Source: Bdellovibrio sp. (GTDB taxonomy: Bacteria; Bdellovibrionota; Bdellovibrionia; Bdellovibrionales; UBA1609). From it: a stretch of DNA of 6,922 bases. The position numbers and the translations under genes are program-made. This document shows, one piece after another, positions 1-5,968 of this stretch. Every line of letters starts with the position of its first letter. Within the stretch, counting starts at the first letter, position 1. The notes below the pieces were generated by a model, which ran no database searches, had not been told where the DNA came from, and saw nothing but the letters and a program-made list of their open reading frames with translations. Where the stretch lies: NCBI GenBank assembly GCA_003694355.1, contig RFKI01000091.1, positions 1 to 6,922 of the forward strand, given 5' to 3'.

Positions 1-44
1 GTTCTTAAGTCTGTTGAAGGGGTGAAGCTCGATGACTTAAGAAC
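1..44. repeat. Perfect 11-bp inverted repeat with an apparently flipped spacer
   Basis: GTTCTTAAGTC at 1-11 and GACTTAAGAAC at 34-44 are exact reverse complements around a 22-base spacer (12-33). The repeat lies inside the gspC coding frame on the minus strand. As written, the minus strand continues the PDZ domain after GDVLKS with the poor sequence SSFTPSTDLR. If only the spacer is flipped, the same frame reads SVEGVKLDDLR, which is what a PDZ domain normally has after GDVL. Both orientations keep the frame open. The left arm starts at base 1, so it may extend beyond the window. Either a hairpin-mediated inversion or an assembly fold-back could explain it. Confidence 0.85.
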
Positions 45-833
45 ATCGCCCACTTGAAAGCCTAATTTGTCATAAACACTTCCTGGTTTGATACGGGTGA
101 ACCGAAATCCATCAATGCGGCCATCGGCTGTTCTATTGGGCATCATGCGGACTACATCTGGGCGCATGAGAGAGGGAAGGTCTTCCAGATATTTCTCAAC
201 TTCTGTTCTTTTAAGGGAGTATTCATTTTTTCCAACAGGTTCGATCACACCATCATGGCTGGCAGAAGGTGCTGAAAAAGAGAGCTTCATGTTTTCAGGA
301 ATTTCAATGTATTCCAAACGGCGGTTGTTGAGATTGCGGATAGTTACTTTTTTTCTTTCAATTTTTATCACTTCAGCCATATCTTCAATGTGGTCTCCCA
401 CCATGTAGGCGTTGGATTTATTTTTTGTTTTCACCAGAATGGAAGCAATAGACATTTTGGGGTTGGTTGCCACAATGGTTCCGAGAAGTTGTAAAGGAAG
501 ATTGGACGGTACAGCTGGAGCTTTCTCATCAAATTGGTTTTTGCCTTTTTCAGAAAGAGCAGGAGGGATTTTGCCGTCAGGATTAAAGATATTCTGGTTT
601 TCAATCACTTTATATTCAGTAAAAGACTTTTGAACCATTCGTCGGGATTTATGAGGACGTGGAGGTGGTTTGTTAGGAAGCATTGAGGGACGCAGTTGTA
701 GAATGCTCAGGTCTGCAGCAAAATATCCTAGGGCTAAAGTAAGAATATAAATATAGGCCCCTTCAAAAGGAGGGCGTTTTTTGGAACGCAAAAATTGAGA
801 AAGCCGATAAGAGGCCGAGTCGAGTAGTGTCAT
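1..833 (-). CDS. gspC: Type II secretion system inner-membrane protein GspC (partial, C-terminus beyond left edge)
   Basis: GspC sits in the inner membrane and links the inner-membrane platform of the type II secretion system to the GspD secretin. The visible 277 codons show the family order. There is a short cytoplasmic N-terminus, one membrane helix at about residues 26-47, then a proline- and basic-rich linker at 53-65. The homology region lies at about 112-180, with LPLQLLGTIVA near 112-122 and a YMVGD turn at 143-147. A PDZ domain begins near 243 (FRFTRIKPGSVYDKLGFQVGDVL). The ATG at 833 is chosen because the next Met (residue 51) would remove the membrane helix. I see no good Shine-Dalgarno before it. 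The gene runs off the left edge inside the PDZ domain, and its last 15 or so codons are affected by the inverted repeat at 1-44. A gspD gene is expected next on this strand but is not visible. The assignment rests on domain layout and motif recall, not on a search. Confidence 0.82.
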   Translation of the reverse strand, partial: MTLLDSASYRLSQFLRSKKRPPFEGAYIYILTLALGYFAADLSILQLRPSMLPNKPPPRPHKSRRMVQKSFTEYKVIENQNIFNPDGKIPPALSEKGKNQFDEKAPAVPSNLPLQLLGTIVATNPKMSIASILVKTKNKSNAYMVGDHIEDMAEVIKIERKKVTIRNLNNRRLEYIEIPENMKLSFSAPSASHDGVIEPVGKNEYSLKRTEVEKYLEDLPSLMRPDVVRMMPNRTADGRIDGFRFTRIKPGSVYDKLGFQVGDVLKSSSFTPSTDLR

Positions 834-1089
834 TACAAAAAGATTAACAGAATCAATAATATAGAGGCAGAAAAAAAACAGGGTCCCTCTTCAAAAGTCG
901 AGCTGTCTCAAAAGACTTTTTGGGAAGCAAAATGAAACGACGCATAAACCAAAAGGGAGGCTAAAAAGTTTTCAGGTTTTTTTTCTCTTTTTGAAAAAAA
1001 TCTATGTTTCTTTGATGTTGCATCTTGTTACAGTGCGCTCAGAGCCAATGTAGGAGCTAAAGAAGTTTTTTAAGTGGCTTAAAAGTTGC

Positions 1090-1099
1090 TAAATATAAA
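1090..1099 (+). promoter_or_regulatory. Possible -10 element for the acyltransferase-like gene
   Basis: TAAATATAAA, preceded by TGC (1087-1089), resembles an extended -10 region about 40 bases before the ATG at 1138. There is no recognisable -35 hexamer at the usual distance, and the region is generally A/T-rich, so chance is a real alternative. Confidence 0.2.
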
Positions 1100-1104
1100 A
1101 GTGT

Positions 1105-1137
1105 TGCCAAGGGGGTTGGCATAAAAAAGGGGGGGGG
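1105..1137 (+). promoter_or_regulatory. Leader hairpin followed by a nine-G tract abutting the start codon
   Basis: TGCCAA (1105-1110) and TTGGCA (1116-1121) form a perfect 6-bp stem with a GGGGG loop. After TAAAAAA comes an uninterrupted run of nine G (1129-1137) that touches the ATG at 1138. The run is the only Shine-Dalgarno candidate: five G can pair with the CCUCC of 16S rRNA through one G-U wobble, but the spacing is short. Homopolymeric G tracts are known slippage sites, so tract length could change the spacing and hence translation. Phase variation here is inference. Confidence 0.5.
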
Positions 1138-1833
1138 ATGAAAGAGAGCTTGGTTTTTGGGGGAGCCGAAGCTTTAGATTTTTATGACATTCGTGTGAAC
1201 GTTCTTCGTATTCCTGAAGTTCACATAAAAATTCAAGAAATGCAAAGTTTAGTGGACAGCTTGGGGAGCCTGAGGCTCTCTTTGTTTGACTTTCTGCAGG
1301 CAGAAGATGCTTATTTTCTAAGGCATCTCCCTTTGAAGTGTGCGCTATCTACAGCCATTCAATTGGGCCTTTATGAAAGGTATCTTAAAAGGTTTCGTCG
1401 TCCTTCTTTTCTTATTAGTCAAAGAACGTTTAAAGGCTGTTCAGCTTTAAGGGTGATTGTGGGACAAACCAGTCTGAAAGAAGCCCTTTATGAAAAATTG
1501 CCTTTATGGGACACTCCTTTTCCTGTTATGGCTACAAAAGAAGAAAACCCTGGTTTTGATATTTATATGTGGCAAGAGGAAAAGTGGGCTCCTGTTACAT
1601 TGAAACAAGAAGAGTTAACAAGCATTTATCTTGTGGTTCAGACCCTTAAAGAAAAGTATGGAGTGAGTAAATATATTCATGTTGGACCAGGTAATCATTT
1701 ATTGAACCGTTCTGATGAAACTTACAGGATGTGGGATATTCAAATCTTGGATGCTATAGAACAAGACCCTCTTCTCAACTGGTTCTGGCCGGCTGTGTTG
1801 TCAAAAGGTAAAACAGTCATGCCTTTTATTTAG
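1138..1833 (+). CDS. Hypothetical protein resembling a degenerate acyltransferase (FabD/AT fold)
   Basis: The frame encodes 231 residues with no signal peptide or membrane segment, so a cytoplasmic protein. Residues 69-117 line up by eye with the core of malonyl/acyl transferases: a helix ALSTAIQLGLYERYLKRF (69-86), then RPSFLIS where the family has PD-AVVGHS, then an Ala-containing helix and GQTSLKEAL (109-117) where the family has G-SLEDAL. IHVGPGNHLL (180-189) resembles the family's EIGPG-VL segment. The nucleophile motif GHSxGE is absent, replaced by roughly RTFKGC (96-101), and at 231 residues the protein is shorter than FabD (about 310). It may be a pseudoenzyme that binds an acyl carrier or has a structural role. 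ATG 1138 is the only start before the in-frame TAA at 1096. The lipoprotein frame follows 73 bp later on the same strand, so co-transcription is possible. The coding call is firm; the family call is tentative. Confidence 0.6.
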   Translation: MKESLVFGGAEALDFYDIRVNVLRIPEVHIKIQEMQSLVDSLGSLRLSLFDFLQAEDAYFLRHLPLKCALSTAIQLGLYERYLKRFRRPSFLISQRTFKGCSALRVIVGQTSLKEALYEKLPLWDTPFPVMATKEENPGFDIYMWQEEKWAPVTLKQEELTSIYLVVQTLKEKYGVSKYIHVGPGNHLLNRSDETYRMWDIQILDAIEQDPLLNWFWPAVLSKGKTVMPFI

Positions 1834-1906
1834 TTTTTTCTGAAAAAACCTTGTGTTTAGAAACAGATTTTCTTACATTGCCAGGTATTCAGAGGGGAGA
1901 GGTGTG

Positions 1907-2563
1907 ATGAGAATTTTGTGTCTTCTTTTTCTGTTCTTGGTGTCCTGCAAAGGAGATAACCCTTCCCAGGTGGCCTCGGAGATTATCAATAAGTTTGGGG
2001 CTACTTGTTCAGGAAATGGGCGTTGGGCTCAACAGGCTTTGAGTCAAACACAAGCTTTAATACAAATTATAGAGAGTCTTAAAACCAAAGATCAGTGCAA
2101 AAAATTTGGCTCTTTTCTAGATCACCTTTTGCAGACCACCCGACAAATTCATGGAGCCTATCAGGACACCACATTTTTGGATTACAGGCAGACCCAGGAA
2201 GAGCTTCAGGAACTCTTTTTAAGTTTACAGAAAGCGGAACAACTTCAAGATGCGGATCTTGTGGCTCAACTTAAAGTGGAGATTCTATCAAGGCAGGCTT
2301 TGTTAGCCAGTTTAAGAGCCCAACATACGGTTTATAAAGAGGGCTTGGATCGAGTGGGGTTCCAGGATCAGTTTTCGGTGACCACAGAGAATGTGGCTTC
2401 TTATTTTGCCACTTTATTTAATCAATCTGGGGAATTGGCCGCTTGTCTGCAACAGTCCCCCAGTTCTGTGATTGGGCTTTTTTCCAGCCTGGCCTCCGTT
2501 GGAGGGAGCTTTGCCAGCCCTGGTTTTGGGAAGCCATTTGCAGGTTTTATCGGGAATGTTTAA
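1907..2563 (+). CDS. Predicted lipoprotein, N-terminal part of a large exported protein of unknown function
   Basis: The ATG at 1907 gives 218 residues and a clear lipoprotein signal: MR, a hydrophobic stretch ILCLLFLFL, then the lipobox LVSC with the lipidated Cys at 14. Lys follows at position 15 rather than Asp, which fits sorting to the outer membrane. AGGGGAGAGG (1893-1902) is a good Shine-Dalgarno, which favours this start over the ATG at 1853. The mature part is helical and Gln/Leu-rich, with a likely coiled coil at about 95-140 and Cys at 34, 64 and 180. Residues 190-218 are Gly/Ser/Phe-rich and hydrophobic, without the charged end expected of a finished protein. The stop TAA at 2561-2563 overlaps an ATG at 2556 of the next frame, and the sequence appears to continue there. 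I recognise no family with certainty; I have a weak impression of large Bdellovibrio hypothetical proteins. Confidence 0.75.
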   Translation: MRILCLLFLFLVSCKGDNPSQVASEIINKFGATCSGNGRWAQQALSQTQALIQIIESLKTKDQCKKFGSFLDHLLQTTRQIHGAYQDTTFLDYRQTQEELQELFLSLQKAEQLQDADLVAQLKVEILSRQALLASLRAQHTVYKEGLDRVGFQDQFSVTTENVASYFATLFNQSGELAACLQQSPSSVIGLFSSLASVGGSFASPGFGKPFAGFIGNV

Positions 2564-4247
2564 CACTTTTCTTAATTACATGCGCTATGCCAACCTGGAG
2601 CAAATCAAGTGGGAACTTTATGCATCCCAAATGCCTCAAGCTATTGGTTGTGCTTTGGAATCCATGACCAACTTTTATTGTCAGGCGGCTGATGCGGCTC
2701 AGATGGTAAATATTCAGGCTAAAAGTTATCAACCAGGGGAGCGACCTCAAAATTTTTGGAGAGGTATTGATCTGCTAACAAGACAGCTTCCCGTTTTTAA
2801 TAACTGGTTGCTTAAAGTGCGTGCGGGAGTGAAACCACAACGTTCCGTGGATGCCTATCAACAAAAGCGTGTTTTGGAAAAACGTTTAAAGTTGGACACC
2901 AGAGATCTTCAGGTGCAAGGACGAATCAACGAGGATGCAAGGAAGCTGAGAGGTTCCAATGATCCTCGCATTAAGAAAGATATCATGTTTCAACTCATTT
3001 ATGACTTATCAGTAGAGCTTTCAGGTGAAAGCCAAAGGAAAATGATGGGAGGCGTGGGACCTGATCCATTTAGTGATCTTTCCAAGGACCCTAGACGGTT
3101 TGCGTGCTGGCTACTTCAAGGTGTGAAAAATCCATGTCCGGAACCGGCTGAGGCTCGAGAAACCCTGGAAGACTATATTAAAAAACGGCTGAATTTGAAT
3201 GTGCCATTAAGAGAGGTGCAATATGAAAATTGGCCTCAGATTTTAGCGCGAGCCACGAAACAGGTTTTATTGGAGTTTAGTGACATTATCCTTGTCAACT
3301 CAGACCTTCTTATTGCTGCCGCTCATGAAAGGAGCACTCGTTTTGTGTCGCCCAAAGAGGCTTTGGAGATGATTCGGTCTTTTGTTCAAGACATGTTAGA
3401 GAAAAGCTCCAAGAATGCAGAGCATGCGAACCGCAAAAAACCCCTAAAAGACACTTTAGAAATGATTGACCAGGTTTTGAAAATCATGAATCGCGCTTAT
3501 GCGGGGGAAGGTCTTTACTTGCACACAGTCTTTCCATGGTTTGTTCGAGGTATGGGCGATGATATAGGAAAGACAATTGGTGAAGATGATGAGGAAATCA
3601 ACCCTTTAAGTGTTATTTATTTGCTGTTGCGTTTGGACTTGGGGGTTCAATATTTTAGTGAGCGTTTAACGGAGTTTGTGGAATGGGATATGGTGGACAA
3701 AATTCAATCAGGAGAAATCCCCCAGAACATTAAAGAAATTTTACAAGGAGTGGGGGGAGAGATTGTTCGTCGGTTATCGGAAGCCGGAATGGAAGGTGAC
3801 TTGTTGACGGTGAAAAGAGATTTGGATGTGGCTATGGACCAAACGGAAATAAACTTTCAGATTTTTAGAGAGCTAATGATTGATAAAACAGACCAGATCC
3901 CAGAAATTATAGAAAAACTGTATCAAAGAGCTAAAGAGGGAGAAACAGGTCAAGAGGGCTTCCGAGGGATTCGTTACCAACGTTTGGCCCATTTTTGTTT
4001 AATGGTTTATATCAGTGGTGGATGGCCCGACAACAAATCAAAAGAGATTTGTCGTCAATTAACTCTTTATGGGCCTTATGCCGATTCGCATCCTGATGGA
4101 AAAATCCAGTTGGGACAATTGGAAAAAGCTCTGAATCAAATTCGAGATCCCTTGGAGAGACGGAGAAAAAGAATCTGTACTTATTATGATTTTCGAAGGA
4201 AAAATCGGATTTTTGAAATCCTGGAAAATCCGACTACTGCCCTTTAA
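2556..4247 (+). CDS. Large protein of unknown function, probable continuation of the upstream lipoprotein after a frame change
   Basis: From ATG 2556 the frame encodes 563 residues; it is open back to a TTG at 2472, but residues before 2556 look like out-of-frame reading (Trp/Pro/Leu-rich). It has no signal peptide from any start and only a poor Shine-Dalgarno (GGGA two bases before the ATG). It is mostly helical and charged. Two cysteine pairs have the same spacing, C32-C42 and C184-C194 (CX9C), and three more Cys lie in the last 85 or so residues. Paired cysteines suit an oxidising compartment, which suggests that this part is exported with the lipoprotein N-terminus. The hydrophobic end of the upstream frame (FAGFIGN) runs naturally into FNTFLNYMRYANLEQ. 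Two readings are possible: one gene of about 780 residues broken by an indel or a +1 frameshift, or two genes coupled through ATGTTTAA. The end overlaps the convergent cyclic-nucleotide-binding gene by 14 bp. Confidence 0.7.
   Translation: MFNTFLNYMRYANLEQIKWELYASQMPQAIGCALESMTNFYCQAADAAQMVNIQAKSYQPGERPQNFWRGIDLLTRQLPVFNNWLLKVRAGVKPQRSVDAYQQKRVLEKRLKLDTRDLQVQGRINEDARKLRGSNDPRIKKDIMFQLIYDLSVELSGESQRKMMGGVGPDPFSDLSKDPRRFACWLLQGVKNPCPEPAEARETLEDYIKKRLNLNVPLREVQYENWPQILARATKQVLLEFSDIILVNSDLLIAAAHERSTRFVSPKEALEMIRSFVQDMLEKSSKNAEHANRKKPLKDTLEMIDQVLKIMNRAYAGEGLYLHTVFPWFVRGMGDDIGKTIGEDDEEINPLSVIYLLLRLDLGVQYFSERLTEFVEWDMVDKIQSGEIPQNIKEILQGVGGEIVRRLSEAGMEGDLLTVKRDLDVAMDQTEINFQIFRELMIDKTDQIPEIIEKLYQRAKEGETGQEGFRGIRYQRLAHFCLMVYISGGWPDNKSKEICRQLTLYGPYADSHPDGKIQLGQLEKALNQIRDPLERRRKRICTYYDFRRKNRIFEILENPTTAL
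4200..4233 (-). terminator. Intrinsic terminator of the pst / potassium-channel operon
   Basis: Directly after the stop codon of the cyclic-nucleotide-binding gene (4234-4236) the minus strand reads TCGGATTTT, an 11-nt loop, AAAATCCGA and then TTTTT (4204-4200). This is a 9-bp perfect stem with a T tract, the usual form of a Rho-independent terminator. It lies wholly inside the last codons of the convergent plus-strand frame. On the plus strand the stem is not followed by a T tract, so it should act in one direction only. Confidence 0.7.
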
Positions 4248-4752
4248 TTTCTCTGGCCAAGGCACGGTGTAAAAGGCTGAGGTCATGGTTCAGGCCTCTG
4301 ACTCTGTGGATAAGGTCTTTACAAATATTTTCATAGATAGGTAAGGCCCATTGAGGGTTTTCTTGAGCGAAAGCATGAAAATTTCTTTTGGATAAAGTTA
4401 GGCATTGTGCTTTGGTGTCACAACATACAGAAGCACTGCGCGTTTCTCTTTCGAACAGAGCGGTTTCTCCAAAAACAGGATAGTTTTTGGAGCTTAAAAT
4501 GGCCACTTTGTAGTTATCTCCATCAAGTGTTTTTTTATAAATACTCACTTGTCCTTCGATTAAAATAAAAAGAGTTTCACCTTTTTGTCCTTCTTCCAGG
4601 ATGCACTGACCTTCTTCATAAGATTTAAATCCTGTTGTTTGAGCGATGGCATAAAGAGCGTCTTTGTTGTTAGAAATGCCAGAAAAAAGCTTAACTTGTG
4701 ATAAGATCAGAGCTGTGTTTTCCCACTCTTCTTCTTTAAGCGGCAGAATCAC
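4234..4752 (-). CDS. Stand-alone cyclic-nucleotide-binding domain protein
   Basis: The 172-residue protein is one cyclic-nucleotide-binding domain of the CRP/PKA-regulatory-subunit type with a short helical tail and no DNA-binding or enzyme domain. The beta-roll is visible at about 42-122 (EEGQCILEEGQKGETLFILIEGQVSIYK). The phosphate-binding cassette is intact: F94-G95-E96-T97-A98-L99, then R105-S106-A107, with the Glu and Arg that hold the ribose and phosphate. This suggests true cAMP or cGMP binding. The start is GTG at 4752, set by AGGAGG six bases upstream; it overlaps the end of the channel gene by 17 bp. The close coupling suggests that it is a soluble regulatory partner of that channel, in place of the fused C-terminal domain seen in cyclic-nucleotide-gated bacterial channels. 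A different target cannot be excluded. The gene is last in the operon and ends at a terminator. Confidence 0.88.
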   Translation of the reverse strand: MILPLKEEEWENTALILSQVKLFSGISNNKDALYAIAQTTGFKSYEEGQCILEEGQKGETLFILIEGQVSIYKKTLDGDNYKVAILSSKNYPVFGETALFERETRSASVCCDTKAQCLTLSKRNFHAFAQENPQWALPIYENICKDLIHRVRGLNHDLSLLHRALAREIKGQ

Positions 4753-5938
4753 AGCAAACCTCCTTTTTTCGTTCTAGCACAACAGCTAAAGCGCCTCCTG
4801 GAACAACGTAATTCTTATCTGGAGCCAGAAGTGGTTTATTGAGCTCCAGCTCTTTGACTTTTTTTAGATTTTCCACCAGTTGAGAAACATTGGGTGTTTT
4901 TTGAGCCTCACGAAGTGCTCGTTCCTTAACTTGATGGATGTTGCCAGCGTTTTCAAGTAAACCCAGGATATGCAGGTTCTGTTCTTTGAAATAGGCTTCC
5001 AGCTCTTGAAACTCTTTTCCCAAAAAAGAATCTGGGATGGGTTTTGTTGATAAAGTGTAAGGGCTTTGAGGGTGAATGAGCTGGTGAATGATATTGGGGA
5101 TTCCTGTTCCTGAAGAGGCGGCGGCCATAAGAAGACGACTGTAGTCTCGGCTGTAGATAATCTCATTCACTTGAGCCACTTTCAGGTATTGTTTCATAGA
5201 GGGATCCAGAATTTCTGCAACCACAGGAACTCCTTTTGCAATTTGTGAGAGGATCATGGCGGCCATAATCGTTCGTGCATCAGCTTCTGAGACCGTTGGA
5301 ATTTTTCCATCGGCATGGGGGGTGCTGTCTGCTAGAAGCAATATCTTTCGGGCTTTATGAGGGGCCGCTCTTTTTAACACAGGTTCGGAGAAAAAATTAC
5401 CACGTACAAATTTGATTTTATTGAGGCGCTTATTTTCTTTAAGAACTTCCAGTTTTTCTTCTGGCATGTTGTTGACCAATACAATTTTTGAGGCCTTGCA
5501 AGAGGGATTTTTTTCAAGCACATGCTCCACAAACTCTTCCATTTGTGATTTCCAACCACAGATAATAAGATGGTCGTTGAGTTGACTGGGATCCACGGCA
5601 CCTCTCCTTTCCTGAATGGTTAAATCTAAAAAATAAGATGAGAACTTTGCAGTGAGAACGCCCACAGAGGCCACACCTCCAAACATTAAAATGGTTGCCA
5701 AAGTACGCCCTTCTGGCGTGATGGGGTAATGGTCTCCGTAACCCACGGTTAAAAGGGTTACTAGACACCACCAAAGAGCATCTGCATAAGAATGAATATT
5801 GGATTGGGGAAGAGGAGACTCATAGAGATAGACGCCTGTGGAAACTCCTAAAGATAAAAGAGAAAGAAAAACAAAAAGAAATACAAAAACATGTTCGGAA
5901 AAGAAGTTTTTAACAGTTCTAAAAAGGGGTATTTTCAT
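4736..5938 (-). CDS. Two-TM potassium channel with cytosolic RCK (TrkA-N / TrkA-C) region
   Basis: The 400-residue protein has the plan of MthK-like channels. TM1 lies at about 17-39, the pore helix at 52-63 and the selectivity filter T64-V-G-Y-G-D69, the K+ signature. TM2 lies at about 78-104 with a Gly-Gly hinge (87-88). An RCK N-lobe starts near 121 (NDHLIICGW). The usual GxGxxG nucleotide loop is reduced to GWKSQM (128-133), which recalls the CASTOR/POLLUX-type variants. The TrkA-C-like part spans about 295-391 (LGKEFQEL, ILGLLENAG, VVPGGALAVV) and carries a charged helical insert at about 335-366. It should pass K+ across the inner membrane under control of a ligand bound to the RCK ring. 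The ATG at 5938 lies 30 bp after pstB; its Shine-Dalgarno (AAAGAG) is weak and close, and could pair with CTCTTT in the gap (5942-5947 with 5957-5962). The gene overlaps the next by 17 bp. Confidence 0.92.
   Translation of the reverse strand: MKIPLFRTVKNFFSEHVFVFLFVFLSLLSLGVSTGVYLYESPLPQSNIHSYADALWWCLVTLLTVGYGDHYPITPEGRTLATILMFGGVASVGVLTAKFSSYFLDLTIQERRGAVDPSQLNDHLIICGWKSQMEEFVEHVLEKNPSCKASKIVLVNNMPEEKLEVLKENKRLNKIKFVRGNFFSEPVLKRAAPHKARKILLLADSTPHADGKIPTVSEADARTIMAAMILSQIAKGVPVVAEILDPSMKQYLKVAQVNEIIYSRDYSRLLMAAASSGTGIPNIIHQLIHPQSPYTLSTKPIPDSFLGKEFQELEAYFKEQNLHILGLLENAGNIHQVKERALREAQKTPNVSQLVENLKKVKELELNKPLLAPDKNYVVPGGALAVVLERKKEVCCDSAA
4759..4764 (-). promoter_or_regulatory. Strong Shine-Dalgarno that fixes the GTG start of the cyclic-nucleotide-binding gene
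   Basis: On the minus strand AAAAAAGGAGG is followed by TTTGCT and GTG (4752-4750). The AGGAGG with six-base spacing lies inside the last codons of the channel gene, so translation of the second gene can start independently as well as by coupling. Confidence 0.8.
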
Positions 5939-5968
5939 GTTCTCTTTATCGAGAAAAAAGAGGAGAAG

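Larger units (their letters stand above)
834..1137. other. Divergent intergenic region, A/T-rich, no convincing gene
   Basis: This 304-bp stretch separates gspC (minus) from the acyltransferase-like gene (plus) and must hold promoters for both. It has many A and T runs. An inverted repeat AAAAGTC (893-899) / GACTTTT (914-920) has a 14-nt spacer and could form a weak hairpin. A ten-codon ATG frame at 932-964 follows GGGAAG, but nothing else supports it as a gene. A TAAATATAAA stretch at 1090-1099 could be a -10 element for the plus-strand gene, without a clear -35. No RNA gene or riboswitch is recognisable. Confidence 0.6.

Noticed and set aside
88..633. Two plus-strand frames of 106 and 73 codons
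   Set aside because: They lie antisense to gspC, whose minus-strand frame is open throughout and shows clear domain structure.
893..921. AAAAGTC/GACTTTT hairpin followed by T, terminator-like
   Set aside because: No plus-strand gene ends upstream and the stem is mostly A-T with a long loop; kept only as part of the intergenic description.
932..964. Ten-codon frame MKRRINQKGG after GGGAAG, possible leader peptide
   Set aside because: Too short to support; no attenuator-like codon run or terminator pair follows, and it is about 170 bp from the next gene.
1833..1849. GTTTTTT-CTG-AAAAAAC hairpin after the acyltransferase-like gene
   Set aside because: The stem is almost all A-T with a three-base loop and no T tract, so it is unlikely to terminate transcription.
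1853..1906. Upstream ATG that extends the lipoprotein by 18 residues
   Set aside because: It would bury the signal peptide behind a charged extension; the ATG at 1907 has a strong Shine-Dalgarno and starts the signal directly.
4420..4775. VCCD(S/T) present both at the channel tail and in the CNBD
   Set aside because: A four- to five-residue match in unrelated structural positions is most likely chance.
4800..5774. Three shorter minus-strand frames inside the channel gene
   Set aside because: They are shadows of the channel frame, which carries the K+ filter and RCK motifs.
5941..5962. CTCTTT/AAAGAG pairing between pstB and the channel gene as a terminator
   Set aside because: Six weak base pairs without a T tract after the stem; at most it could modulate the ribosome site.
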